Source of the DNA: G963708325 sp963708325
GTDB taxonomy: Bacteria > Actinomycetota > Thermoleophilia > Solirubrobacterales > 70-9
Direction: 5' to 3'
DNA: 64,000 bases
NCBI GenBank assembly: GCA_963708325.1
Contig: OY970203.1
Coordinates: forward strand, 186,001-250,000
The notes below the pieces were generated by a model. The model was given only the letters and a program-made list of their open reading frames with translations, was not told where the DNA came from and ran no database searches. Each line of letters begins with the position of its first letter. The first letter of the stretch is position 1. Position numbers and translations under genes: made by a program. This document shows positions 33,789 to 41,190 of the stretch, one piece after another.

Positions 33789-33810
33789 CGCCGCAGGCTC
33801 GTGCGCGGCG
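33789..33810. terminator. Hairpin between convergent genes
   Basis: CGCCGC and GCGGCG (6-bp arms, 10-nt loop) directly after the secreted protein stop and before the scpB stop on the other strand. No T-tract, so a weak call. Confidence 0.3.
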
Positions 33811-33818
33811 GTGCCGGG

Positions 33819-34379
33819 CTACTCGGTGCGCTGCTCGCCCGCCTTCAGCAGGCGCTCGCGCAGCTCCCCCTCCTCGCCGGGAGCGGGATCGAAGCGCGCC
33901 GGGTCGGGCAGGTCGTCGAGGCCGCCTAGCCCGAACAGCCGCTCGAACAGGGGCGTCGTGCGGTAGATCACCGCGCCGAAGCGCGACCGTCCCGACTCCT
34001 CGATCAGGCCGCGCTCGGCGAGGGTTGCGACCGCCGACTCCGAGGCGACGCCGCGGATCCGCGCTATCTCCGGGCGCGAGACGGGCTGCAGGTAGGCGAC
34101 GATCGCGAGCGTCTCGGCCTGCGCCTGGGTGAGCGCCGGCGTGCGCGGCTTCGACAGCAGCCTGCGGGCGGGGCCCTCGGTGTCGGGGTGCGTTGCCAGC
34201 GTCCAGCCCCCGCCCAGCTCGCGCAGCTCGATGCCGCGCTCGCCCAGCGCCGCGCCGAGCATGTCCAGGGCACCGCTCACCTGCGCCTCGGAGACGTCGC
34301 ACGACTCCGCCAGGTCGGCGGTCGACACGGGCTCCGCGGACAGGAAGAGCAGCGCCTCGATCACCGCGTCCAGCCTCAT
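33819..34379 (-). CDS. scpB: Segregation and condensation protein B
   Basis: 186 residues with two winged-helix domains. Signatures are AVIEALLFLSAEPVSTADLAE (N-terminus), LTQAQAETLAIVAYLQPVSRPEIARIRGV and SRFGAVIYRTTPLFERLFGL. ScpB dimers bind the ScpA kleisin in the SMC-ScpAB condensin. The start ATG overlaps the scpA stop by 4 nt. Confidence 0.94.
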   Translation of the reverse strand: MRLDAVIEALLFLSAEPVSTADLAESCDVSEAQVSGALDMLGAALGERGIELRELGGGWTLATHPDTEGPARRLLSKPRTPALTQAQAETLAIVAYLQPVSRPEIARIRGVASESAVATLAERGLIEESGRSRFGAVIYRTTPLFERLFGLGGLDDLPDPARFDPAPGEEGELRERLLKAGEQRTE

Positions 34380-35152
34380 CGGGCCACCTTCCCGCGACTA
34401 CCGGCGCCCGGCTTCGACACCCGGCTCCCCGAGCCCGGCTTCGTCACCCGGATCGGTCCGAAAGTCTTTCGCTGCTCCCATGTTGCCTCGCCCTTTCTGT
34501 GCATCTCCAGCAGCGCGAACAGCGTCACCGCCTGCGTCAGGCGATCCTCGCCGGAGAACACCTCGTCGAAGTCGAAGCTGTCGCGCCCCGCGAGCGTCTC
34601 GCGAAGCACGCGCAGGCGCCGCTCGAGCGAGACGGTGGGACGGATGTGGCTGGTGTCCGGGGCGGGCGGCGTCTGCAGCATGTCGCCGATTGCGGCGGCG
34701 AGCCGGTCGGGCTCGTACGCCTGCCGCGCCGCCTCAATCGACACGCGTCGCAGCGGCGCCGGCAGCGGGGCGGCGCGATAGAGGTATCCGCGCTCGCGCT
34801 CGAAGCGCTCGACCAGCTCCTCCGCCGCCGAGCGGTAGCGGCGGTACTCGAGCATCCGCGCAACCAGCTCGTCGACCGCCTCGTCCGGGGCCATCTCGGG
34901 CAGCTCGTCGTCGTCGCGGGCCAGCATCAGCCGCGACTTCAGCTCCATCAGCGACGCGATCAGGACCAGGAACTCGGTGGCGGTCTCGAGGTCGAGATCG
35001 CCGGCGCGCTCGAGGTGGTCGAGGTAGGCGAGCACGATCTCGCCGAGGTCCACCTCCAGCAGGTCCACCTCCTCGCGCAGCACGACCGCCATCAGCAGGT
35101 CGAATGGCCCGGCGAAGACCTCGAGGTCCAAATCGAGCTGGGCGGCGCTCAT
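34376..35152 (-). CDS. scpA: Segregation and condensation protein A (kleisin)
   Basis: 258 residues. FAGPFDLLMAVVLREEVDLLEVDL is the kleisin N-terminus that contacts the SMC neck; FLVLIASLMELKSRLML follows. The C-terminal winged helix is visible at VTLFALLEMHRKGEATWEQRKTFGPI. A short tail with two copies of the pattern K-P-G-x-G-S-R ends the protein. It is the first gene of the scpA-scpB pair and starts 6 nt before the cyclase fusion gene stop on the same strand. Confidence 0.94.
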   Translation of the reverse strand: MSAAQLDLDLEVFAGPFDLLMAVVLREEVDLLEVDLGEIVLAYLDHLERAGDLDLETATEFLVLIASLMELKSRLMLARDDDELPEMAPDEAVDELVARMLEYRRYRSAAEELVERFERERGYLYRAAPLPAPLRRVSIEAARQAYEPDRLAAAIGDMLQTPPAPDTSHIRPTVSLERRLRVLRETLAGRDSFDFDEVFSGEDRLTQAVTLFALLEMHRKGEATWEQRKTFGPIRVTKPGSGSRVSKPGAGSRGKVAR

Positions 35153-35158
35153 CGCCGC

Positions 35159-36514
35159 CTACGGTAGCGACGCCTGCGGCTGCCCCGCCCTGACCGCGTA
35201 GAGCCGCCACTCCCCCGGGACGCCCTTGAGCTCCGCGCTGCCGCGATCCTCGAACTCGATCCCGGAGCCCGCGACGAGATCCTTCACGGTCCCCGAGGTG
35301 AGCACCTCCCCGGCGCCGGCGAGTGCGGCCACCCGCGCCCCGATATGGACCGCCACGCCGCCGACATCCCCGTTTCGCAGCTCGCACTCGCCGCAATGAA
35401 GGCCCGCGCGCACGTCGATCTCCAGCGCATCGACCTCGCCGACGATGCCCTCCGCGCAGCCGATCGCCCGGGCGGGCCCGTCGAAGGTGGCGAGGCACCC
35501 GTCGCCCGTGGTCTTCACCAGGCGACCCTGGTTGTGCTCGACCAGCCTGCGCACGAGAGCGTCGTGGCGGTCGAGCAGCTCCCGCCAGCGCGCATCCCCG
35601 AGCCGGGACGCGTGGGCGGTGGAGTCGACGATGTCGGTGAACAGCACGGTCGCCAGCGCCCGCTGGGGTGCCGGCGCGCGCCGGGTCCCGGTCACGAACT
35701 CCTCGACCTCGCCGATGATCTCGTCGCCGCGCTCGTTGTAGATCAGGTGATCTTCGCCGGCGATCTCCTTGAAGCGGGCCCCCGGAATGCGCTCGGCGAG
35801 ATCGCGCCCGAGGCCGAGGGGAACGACGCGGTCGCCGGTGCGGTGGAGGACGAGCGTCGGGGCGCTGATCGACGAGAGCACCGGCCGGGCGTCGATCTCC
35901 CGGTACATCTCCATCAACGCCTGCGCCCCTCGCGGGCTGGTGCCGGTGCGAAGGAGGTGCGACCACCAGCGCTCCGACTCGGGGTCCCCCACCATGCTCG
36001 GAGCGAACACGTCGAGCGCGACCGGCCCTCCCCAATCCCGCTCGAGCAGCTCGCCCCAGGCGTCGATGAACTCGGCGGGGAGTCCGTGGGGATTGTCGGG
36101 ACCCCGCAGGACGCGGGCGTAGGATCCCCACAGGACCAGGTGGGAGCAGCGCTCCGGGTGGGTCGCCGCGAACATCACCGCCATCGCGCCGCCCTCCGAG
36201 ACGCCGAACACGGCGGCTCGCTCCGATCCCGCAGCATCCAGCACCGCGTTCATGTCGTCCACCATCTCCTCCAGGGTGGGCGGGCGCCCGACGCGATCCG
36301 AGAGGCCCTGCTCGCGCTTGTCGAACAGGATCACGCGAGCGAAGGAGGCGACGTGGCGCAGCCCTCGTGCGACCATCGGGTGCTCCCACAGCACCTCGGC
36401 GTGGGAGACGAATCCGGGGGCGCCGATCACGTCGATCGGCCCTTCGCCGAACACCTGGTAGGCGATGTGCAGGTCGCCGCTGCGGGCGTAGCGGATGTCG
36501 GGGATGGACGTCAG
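35159..36514 (-). CDS. Alpha/beta hydrolase fused to a class III adenylate/guanylate cyclase domain
   Basis: About 451 residues. The N-terminal two thirds are an alpha/beta hydrolase: GFVSHAEVLWEHP, the nucleophile elbow GVSEGGAMA (Ser), and LVLHRTGDRVVP with the acidic and GEDHL His parts of the triad. The C-terminus is a class III cyclase: LATVLFTDIVDSTAHASRLGD and GRLVKTTGDGCLATFDGPARA, with both metal-binding Asp. The same fusion is common in actinobacteria and proposed to link a small-molecule signal to cAMP. The conserved N-terminal residues RYARSGDLHIAYQV are encoded upstream of the first GTG (36454), with no ATG, GTG or TTG in frame before them. I therefore place the start at a CTG at 36514, just after a -10-like TAGAAT; the exact initiation site is uncertain. 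Confidence 0.78.
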   Translation of the reverse strand: MTSIPDIRYARSGDLHIAYQVFGEGPIDVIGAPGFVSHAEVLWEHPMVARGLRHVASFARVILFDKREQGLSDRVGRPPTLEEMVDDMNAVLDAAGSERAAVFGVSEGGAMAVMFAATHPERCSHLVLWGSYARVLRGPDNPHGLPAEFIDAWGELLERDWGGPVALDVFAPSMVGDPESERWWSHLLRTGTSPRGAQALMEMYREIDARPVLSSISAPTLVLHRTGDRVVPLGLGRDLAERIPGARFKEIAGEDHLIYNERGDEIIGEVEEFVTGTRRAPAPQRALATVLFTDIVDSTAHASRLGDARWRELLDRHDALVRRLVEHNQGRLVKTTGDGCLATFDGPARAIGCAEGIVGEVDALEIDVRAGLHCGECELRNGDVGGVAVHIGARVAALAGAGEVLTSGTVKDLVAGSGIEFEDRGSAELKGVPGEWRLYAVRAGQPQASLP

Positions 36515-36523
36515 CTCGGGGCG

Positions 36524-36529
36524 ATTCTA
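36524..36529 (-). promoter_or_regulatory. -10 box of the hydrolase-cyclase gene
   Basis: Minus-strand TAGAAT ends 9 nt before the CTG proposed as the initiation codon, so a leaderless mRNA beginning with or near CTG is possible. The only ordinary start codon (GTG, 36454) lies 20 codons inside the conserved region. Confidence 0.4.
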
Positions 36530-36546
36530 AGTGGGAGCGCCACTCG

Positions 36547-37530
36547 CTAGGTGGGACCGACGCCCATCGCCCTGCGCACCTCGGCCAGCGTCTCGGTGGC
36601 GATCGCACGAGCCTTTTCGGCGCCGGCCGCCAGCGCCTCCTCAAGCCCGGCCTGGTCGGGCCGCAGCTCCTCGTAGCGGGCCTGCACCGGGGCCAGGTAC
36701 TCCACCACCGCGTCGGCCACCGCCCCCTTGAAGTCGCCGTAGCCGGAGCCGTCGAACTCGCGCTCCACCTCGGCCGGATCGACCCCCCGCACCGCGGCGA
36801 GGATCTCGATCAGGTTGGCGATCCCCGCCTTGTCTGGGCCGCGGCGCACCTCGGTCCCGGAGTCGGTGACGGCGCTGCGGACCTTGCGCGCCAAGACCTC
36901 GGGGGGGTCGAGCACCAGGACCGTGCCCTGCTCCGTGCCGCCGGTGGTGGTCATCTTCGACTCCGGCGTCTGCAGATCCATGATCCGGGCGCCGACCTCG
37001 GGGATGCGGTGCTCGGGGACCACCAGGATCTCGCCGAAGCGCTCGTTGAACCGGCGCGCGATCTCCCGCATCAGCTCGACGTGCTGGCGCTGGTCCTCGC
37101 CGACCGGGACCTCGTGGGCCTTGTAGGCGAGCACGTCGGCGGCCTGAAGGACCGGGTACATGAACAGCCCCGCCGAGACCAGCTCGCGCTGCTTCGCCGA
37201 CTTCTCCTTGAACTGGGTCATCCGGTTGAGGTCGCCGTGCGCGGTCACGGCGGAGATCAGCCAGGACAGCTCGGTGTGCTCGCGCACGTCGGACTGGCGG
37301 AAGAGGATGCAGCGGTCGGGGTCGAGCCCGGCGGCGAGCAGGATCGCCGTCGTGTCGTAGAGCCGCTCCCGCAGCTCGGCCGGCTCGTAGGCGACCGTGA
37401 TCGCATGCAAGTCGACGATGCAGTAGATCGCCTCGCCGCGGTCCTGGCCCTCGACGTACTGCCGGATCGCCCCGATGTAGTTGCCGAGGTGCTTTCGCCC
37501 GGTCGGCTGGATCCCGGAGAAGATGCGCAT
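36547..37530 (-). CDS. trpS: Tryptophanyl-tRNA synthetase
   Basis: 327 residues. The class I HIGH-like motif is PTGRKHLGNYIGA (9-21). The KMSKS-equivalent is SKMTTTGG, a variant in which the second Lys and Ser are replaced. FRQSDVREHTELSWLIS and GEDQRQHVELMREIARRFN contact tRNA and ATP. It charges tRNA-Trp and could be a target of aromatic control, but no leader peptide is seen. ATG at 37530 gives the standard MRIFSGIQPTG start; a TATAGT -10 lies 9 nt upstream. Upstream is the repeat-rich island. Confidence 0.93.
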   Translation of the reverse strand: MRIFSGIQPTGRKHLGNYIGAIRQYVEGQDRGEAIYCIVDLHAITVAYEPAELRERLYDTTAILLAAGLDPDRCILFRQSDVREHTELSWLISAVTAHGDLNRMTQFKEKSAKQRELVSAGLFMYPVLQAADVLAYKAHEVPVGEDQRQHVELMREIARRFNERFGEILVVPEHRIPEVGARIMDLQTPESKMTTTGGTEQGTVLVLDPPEVLARKVRSAVTDSGTEVRRGPDKAGIANLIEILAAVRGVDPAEVEREFDGSGYGDFKGAVADAVVEYLAPVQARYEELRPDQAGLEEALAAGAEKARAIATETLAEVRRAMGVGPT

Positions 37531-37539
37531 CCGGCGCGG

Positions 37540-37545
37540 ACTATA
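37540..37545 (-). promoter_or_regulatory. -10 box of trpS
   Basis: Minus-strand TATAGT is a near-consensus TANNNT box with 9 nt to the trpS ATG. No convincing -35 is present. A leaderless or near-leaderless mRNA is expected. Confidence 0.45.
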
Positions 37546-37652
37546 GGGAGACCCACGCGCCCCTCCGGTGCCCCGTCGAGCCCGGCAGCGCCGCACCCGA
37601 CCCGGCCGGCAGCGGCGAGTGTGGGAGCCAACCGCCGATCCCCCGGTCAACG

Positions 37653-37745
37653 CCCCACTCGACGAACGCCGGGCAACGAGTGTGGTGTTGGCGTCGAATA
37701 GCGACGCTAATCCCGCACTGGACGATCGACGCCGCTCGAGTGGGG
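37653..37745. repeat. Nested palindromic element upstream of trpS
   Basis: 93 nt bounded by perfect 10-bp arms CCCCACTCGA (37653-37662) and TCGAGTGGGG (37736-37745). Inside is a second hairpin TTGGCGTCG-AATAG-CGACGCTAA (37688-37710), extendable outward by GG/CC and AGTG/CACT to 37679-37719. Next to it is a separate stem GCTGCC-5 nt-GGCAGC (37747-37763). The 411-nt gene-free stretch 37531-37941 between trpS and the MFS gene holds this element, the trpS -10 box and the tandem repeat. A structured RNA, a dispersed intergenic repeat or a protein-binding site are all possible. Confidence 0.6.
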
Positions 37746-37810
37746 TGCTGCCCGGGCGGCAGCGGGACTCTCGGCACGATCCCGACCGCAGGAAGTCCCT
37801 CCCCCTTTAC

Positions 37811-37905
37811 CCAGCCAGCTTTTTCGGGGGGGGACCCAGCCAGCTTTTCGGGGGGAAGCCAGCCGGCTTTTCCGGGGCGACCCAGCCGGCTTTTTCCGGG
37901 TGGTC
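37811..37905. repeat. Four tandem 23-25 bp repeats
   Basis: Four consecutive units of the form CCAGCC(A/G)GC-T4-5-C(C)GGGG at 37811-37835, 37836-37858, 37859-37881 and 37882-37905. The units differ mainly in the length of the T and G runs. The last two can form small CCGG...CCGG stems. They lie 36 nt after the MFS gene stop (minus strand), so they would be in its 3' untranslated region. There is no coding potential or CRISPR spacer pattern. Confidence 0.75.
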
Positions 37906-37941
37906 GCCTGCCTCGCGGGGCGCTTTCCGCGCGGGAAAGCC

Positions 37942-39567
37942 CTACGCCGCCTCCCCCGCCGGCGCCGTCGCCGGGATCGCCTCGCGGGCGTCCTCGCAGC
38001 CGGCGCCCTGGCCGCAGTCGCCGGCCGTCGCGGCGCGGGAGACGACGTGGACGACGCGGCGGCGTGGGTCGACGATCCCGACCGCCGAGACCACGCCGCC
38101 GACGATCAGCAGGCCCCCAGCGAGGCCGACCCCGAGGTGAAAGGCGGCGACCGAGGCGTCATTGACGCCGGATTCGACGCGGCGAGCCGCGGCTGGCGCC
38201 AGTCCCCCGGTCTTCGCCGCCCCCAGGGGCTTGGAGCGGGCGGAGTCGATCGCGGAGTTCGCCGGCGGACCGAGGCGCGCGCCGGCGAACTGGTCGTCGA
38301 GGGCGGCGTCGAACCGCGCCGAGATCACCGCTCCGAGGACGGCTATCGCGAGCAGCCCGGCGACGCGCGAGATCCCGTTGTTGACCCCCGAGGCGATGCC
38401 GACGTGCCGCTCCTCGACGGAGTCGAGCACGGTGGCGGTGAGCGGCGCCACCATCCCGGCGAGGCCGAGGCCGAAGATCACGACCGCCGGGAACACGTCG
38501 CGAAGGTAGGCGGCGTCGGCGTCAACCCTGAGCATCAACAGCAGGCCGACCCCGGCGACCAGCGGCCCGAAGGTCATCGGGATCCTGGGGCCGGTCCCCG
38601 AGGCGAACCTGCCGAATCGCGGCGATAGCACGAACAGGATCACCGACACCGGCGTGGTCGCCAGGCCGGCCTCGAGCGGCGAGTAGCCGGCGGTCTGCTG
38701 CAGGAACAGGCCGATGAAGAAGAACCCGCCCATCAGTCCGCCGTAGGCGAACAGCGTCGTGACGTTGGCGACGGCGAAGTTGCGGACACGAAAGAGGCTG
38801 AGGTCGAGCATCGGGTGGGCAGTGCGGGCCTCCCAGATGACGAACAGGACCAGGGAGGCGAGGCCGGCCAGCAGCGGGACCAGCACGATCGGATCCGACC
38901 ACCCGTAGGTCGGCTGCTCGATCAGGGCGAACACCGGCCCGCCGAAACCGGCCGCCGACAGCGCGATCCCCACCCAGTCGATCCCGGGGACCGCCTCGGG
39001 GTCGCTGCTCTCCTCGACGGCATGCAGCGTCAGCATCACGGTGGCGACGACCAGGGGGATGTTGACCCAGAAGATCGCCCGCCACGAAAGCGCTCCGATC
39101 AGGGCTCCTCCGCCGGCCGGGCCGAGCACCGTGGCGATCCCGGTCCACGCCGTCCAGGTCCCGACGGCCGCGCCGCGGCGCTCGCCGTCGAAGGTCGCCG
39201 CCACGATCGCCAGCGACCCGGGCACGAGCAGCGCGCCGGCCATCCCCTGGAGCGCCCGGGCGGCGACCAGCATCTCGTCCGAGGGGGCAAGCGCGCAGAG
39301 CGCCGAGGTGGCGCCGAAGCCGACCAGGCCGGCCACGAACATCCGCCGCCGGCCGAACTGGTCGCCGAGCGAGCCTCCGACCAGGAGAAGCGAGACCAAC
39401 GCGAGGAGGTAGGCCTCCACGACCCACTGCTGTCCGGCGAGACCGGCGTGCAGTCCCTCGCTGATCGCCGGGAGCGCCACGTTCACCACCGTGGCGTCCA
39501 GGAACACCACCGTCGAGCCGAGGATCGTGGCGACGAGGGTGAGCCGCTGTCGGCGGGATCTGTCCAC
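37942..39567 (-). CDS. MFS drug exporter, DHA2 family (14 TM)
   Basis: 541 residues with about 14 transmembrane segments. Signatures are FLDATVVNVALPAI (motif D1 of DHA2), GGSLGDQFGRRRMF (MFS motif A) and GPAGGGALIGALSWRAIFWVN (motif C for antiporters). Members such as EmrB and QacA export lipophilic drugs using proton motive force. A loop near 440-465 is rich in Ala and Lys. The GTG start at 39567 places MDRSRRQRLTLVATILGS before TM1. No regulator gene is adjacent. The stop is followed by the tandem repeats. Confidence 0.9.
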   Translation of the reverse strand: MDRSRRQRLTLVATILGSTVVFLDATVVNVALPAISEGLHAGLAGQQWVVEAYLLALVSLLLVGGSLGDQFGRRRMFVAGLVGFGATSALCALAPSDEMLVAARALQGMAGALLVPGSLAIVAATFDGERRGAAVGTWTAWTGIATVLGPAGGGALIGALSWRAIFWVNIPLVVATVMLTLHAVEESSDPEAVPGIDWVGIALSAAGFGGPVFALIEQPTYGWSDPIVLVPLLAGLASLVLFVIWEARTAHPMLDLSLFRVRNFAVANVTTLFAYGGLMGGFFFIGLFLQQTAGYSPLEAGLATTPVSVILFVLSPRFGRFASGTGPRIPMTFGPLVAGVGLLLMLRVDADAAYLRDVFPAVVIFGLGLAGMVAPLTATVLDSVEERHVGIASGVNNGISRVAGLLAIAVLGAVISARFDAALDDQFAGARLGPPANSAIDSARSKPLGAAKTGGLAPAAARRVESGVNDASVAAFHLGVGLAGGLLIVGGVVSAVGIVDPRRRVVHVVSRAATAGDCGQGAGCEDAREAIPATAPAGEAA

Positions 39568-39585
39568 GGGCGACGTCAGGCCAGC

Positions 39586-40413
39586 TTACGACGCGCCGCC
39601 GCCCCCGCTCGCGCCGCCGACGATCGGCTCGATGTCACGCAGCTGATGCGCCGGCGTGAAGAAGTTGCGGTAAGCGAGCGTGACCGCGATCAGCGCCGCC
39701 AGCGCCACCGAGCCCAGCAGGGTGTAGAGGAGGATGAGCTGAAGGCGGACGGCGTCGGTGGGGTTGGCGCCGGCGAGCAGCATCCCGACCATCGTCCCGG
39801 GGAAGAAGACCAGCCCGGTCGTCTTGGTCGAGTCCACCAGGGTGATCATTCCCGACCGCAGGCTGCGGCGGACCGTCGGCGCCGCAGCCTGCGCCGCGGT
39901 CGCCCCCAGCGCCAGGGTGGCCTCGATCTGGCGGGCCGAGTCCTTCATCTCGTCGCCGAGCCTGTTGAGCGCCACGGCGGCGGCGGTCATCGAGTTGCCG
40001 ACGACCATCCCCCCGACCGGGACTAGGTAGCGCGGCTGGGCGGCGAAGATGCCGAGCCCGACGACGAGCCCGAGCGTTGCCGCGCCGGCGACCCCGAGCG
40101 CGATCAGCAGCGGCACGAAGGCGCCCGGGACGCGCTTGGCCCGGCTGCGCGCCGTCACCGCCCCGAACAGCACCATTGTTGCGATCAGCGCGATCACGAA
40201 GGCGAGGTTGTCCTGCTCGAAGATCACCTTGATCACGTAGCCGATCGCGCTCAGCTGGATGAAGGAGCGCACGACCGCGACGGCGATGTCCTCCTCCAGG
40301 CCGGCCCGCTGCCAGAACGACACCGCGATCGCGATCGCGACGAGCGCGAGCGAGGCCGCCACCTCGCCGAGGCTGACGCTTATCCCCACCCCGCTGGCTG
40401 CCGCCACGATCAT
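39586..40413 (-). CDS. fetB: FetB-type ABC permease (UPF0014)
   Basis: 275 residues, six or seven transmembrane segments. Family signatures: RSFIQLSAIGYVIKVIF, LVPVGGMVVGNSMTAAA, RQIEATLALGATAAQAAAP and GMITLVDSTKTTGLVFFPGTMVGMLLAG. E. coli FetB (YbbM) works with FetA in iron homeostasis and oxidative stress resistance. The start overlaps the fetA stop by 4 nt, confirming the pair. The Fe role is by homology only. A Gly/Ser-rich tail (GGASGGGG) ends the protein. Confidence 0.9.
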   Translation of the reverse strand: MIVAAASGVGISVSLGEVAASLALVAIAIAVSFWQRAGLEEDIAVAVVRSFIQLSAIGYVIKVIFEQDNLAFVIALIATMVLFGAVTARSRAKRVPGAFVPLLIALGVAGAATLGLVVGLGIFAAQPRYLVPVGGMVVGNSMTAAAVALNRLGDEMKDSARQIEATLALGATAAQAAAPTVRRSLRSGMITLVDSTKTTGLVFFPGTMVGMLLAGANPTDAVRLQLILLYTLLGSVALAALIAVTLAYRNFFTPAHQLRDIEPIVGGASGGGGAS

Positions 40414-41093
40414 GCCGGCAGCAGCTCCGCGACCGGGCCGGCCCGCGTCACCCGCCCCCGGTCGAGACGCACGACCCAGCGCGACATCCGCCGCGCCTGG
40501 TCGAGGTCGTGGGTGACGAGCACGAGCGAGATCTCCAGCTCGGCGCGCAGGTCCTCCAGCGTCCGCTCGATTGCCGTCCTGGCGGCCTCGTCGAGCGCCG
40601 ACGTGGGCTCGTCGAGCAGAAGCACCTTCGGCTCGAGGGCCAGCGCCCGCGCCAGCATCACGCGCTGCTGCTCGCCCACCGACAGCTGCCCCGTGTCCCG
40701 CGACTCGAACGAGCGGTCGAGCTCGGCGAGGGCGAGGGCGCGCCCGACGTCGGCCTCGCGGCCGGCGAGGCGCGCCCCGAAGCTGACGTTGTCGGCGACC
40801 GTGCCCTCCAGCAGGGCCGGCAGCTGCGGCACGAGGCAGACCTCACGCCGCAGCCCGAGGACGTCGTGCTCGTGCAGGTCGTCGCCGCGGTAGCGGACGC
40901 TCCCGGAGTCCGGCTCCGCGAGCCGGTTGAGCAGCCGCAGCAGCGTCGACTTGCCGCTGCCCGACGGCCCCGCGACGCAGCTGGCGCCCGCCGGAAGTCT
41001 CGCGGTGACGGAGTCGAGCACGAGGCGATCGCCGCGCCTGAGGCTGACCGAATCGAGCTCGAACAGTGGGGGCGAGCCATCGGGGAGCGCCAT
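40410..41093 (-). CDS. fetA: FetA-type ABC transporter ATP-binding protein
   Basis: 227 residues. Complete ATPase motifs: Walker A GPSGSGKST, Q-loop VPQLPALLEG, ABC signature LSVGEQQR, Walker B LLLDEPTSALD, and H-loop VTHD. It pairs with fetB (4-nt overlap). The ATG at 41093 is chosen because TAGAGT ends 7 nt before it, suggesting a leaderless mRNA. It is divergent from ku. Confidence 0.88.
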   Translation of the reverse strand: MALPDGSPPLFELDSVSLRRGDRLVLDSVTARLPAGASCVAGPSGSGKSTLLRLLNRLAEPDSGSVRYRGDDLHEHDVLGLRREVCLVPQLPALLEGTVADNVSFGARLAGREADVGRALALAELDRSFESRDTGQLSVGEQQRVMLARALALEPKVLLLDEPTSALDEAARTAIERTLEDLRAELEISLVLVTHDLDQARRMSRWVVRLDRGRVTRAGPVAELLPA

Positions 41094-41100
41094 CACCCTG

Positions 41101-41106
41101 ACTCTA
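41101..41106 (-). promoter_or_regulatory. -10 box of fetA, leaderless
   Basis: Minus-strand TAGAGT with 7 nt (CAGGGTG) to the fetA ATG. Confidence 0.45.
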
Positions 41107-41175
41107 GTGGCGGGAGGACCGCCGCAAGATCCCTGGCGGAAGGCCGAGCGACGTTCCACGGCGGGCGGGCGCGGG

Positions 41176-41181
41176 TAACCT
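41176..41181 (+). promoter_or_regulatory. -10 box of ku, leaderless
   Basis: TAACCT ends 9 nt before the ku ATG at 41191. No Shine-Dalgarno precedes the start. Confidence 0.4.
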
Positions 41182-41190
41182 CATCTGCGT

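Noticed and set aside
37811..37905. CRISPR array
   Set aside because: The repeats are directly adjacent with no unique spacers and no cas genes are nearby.
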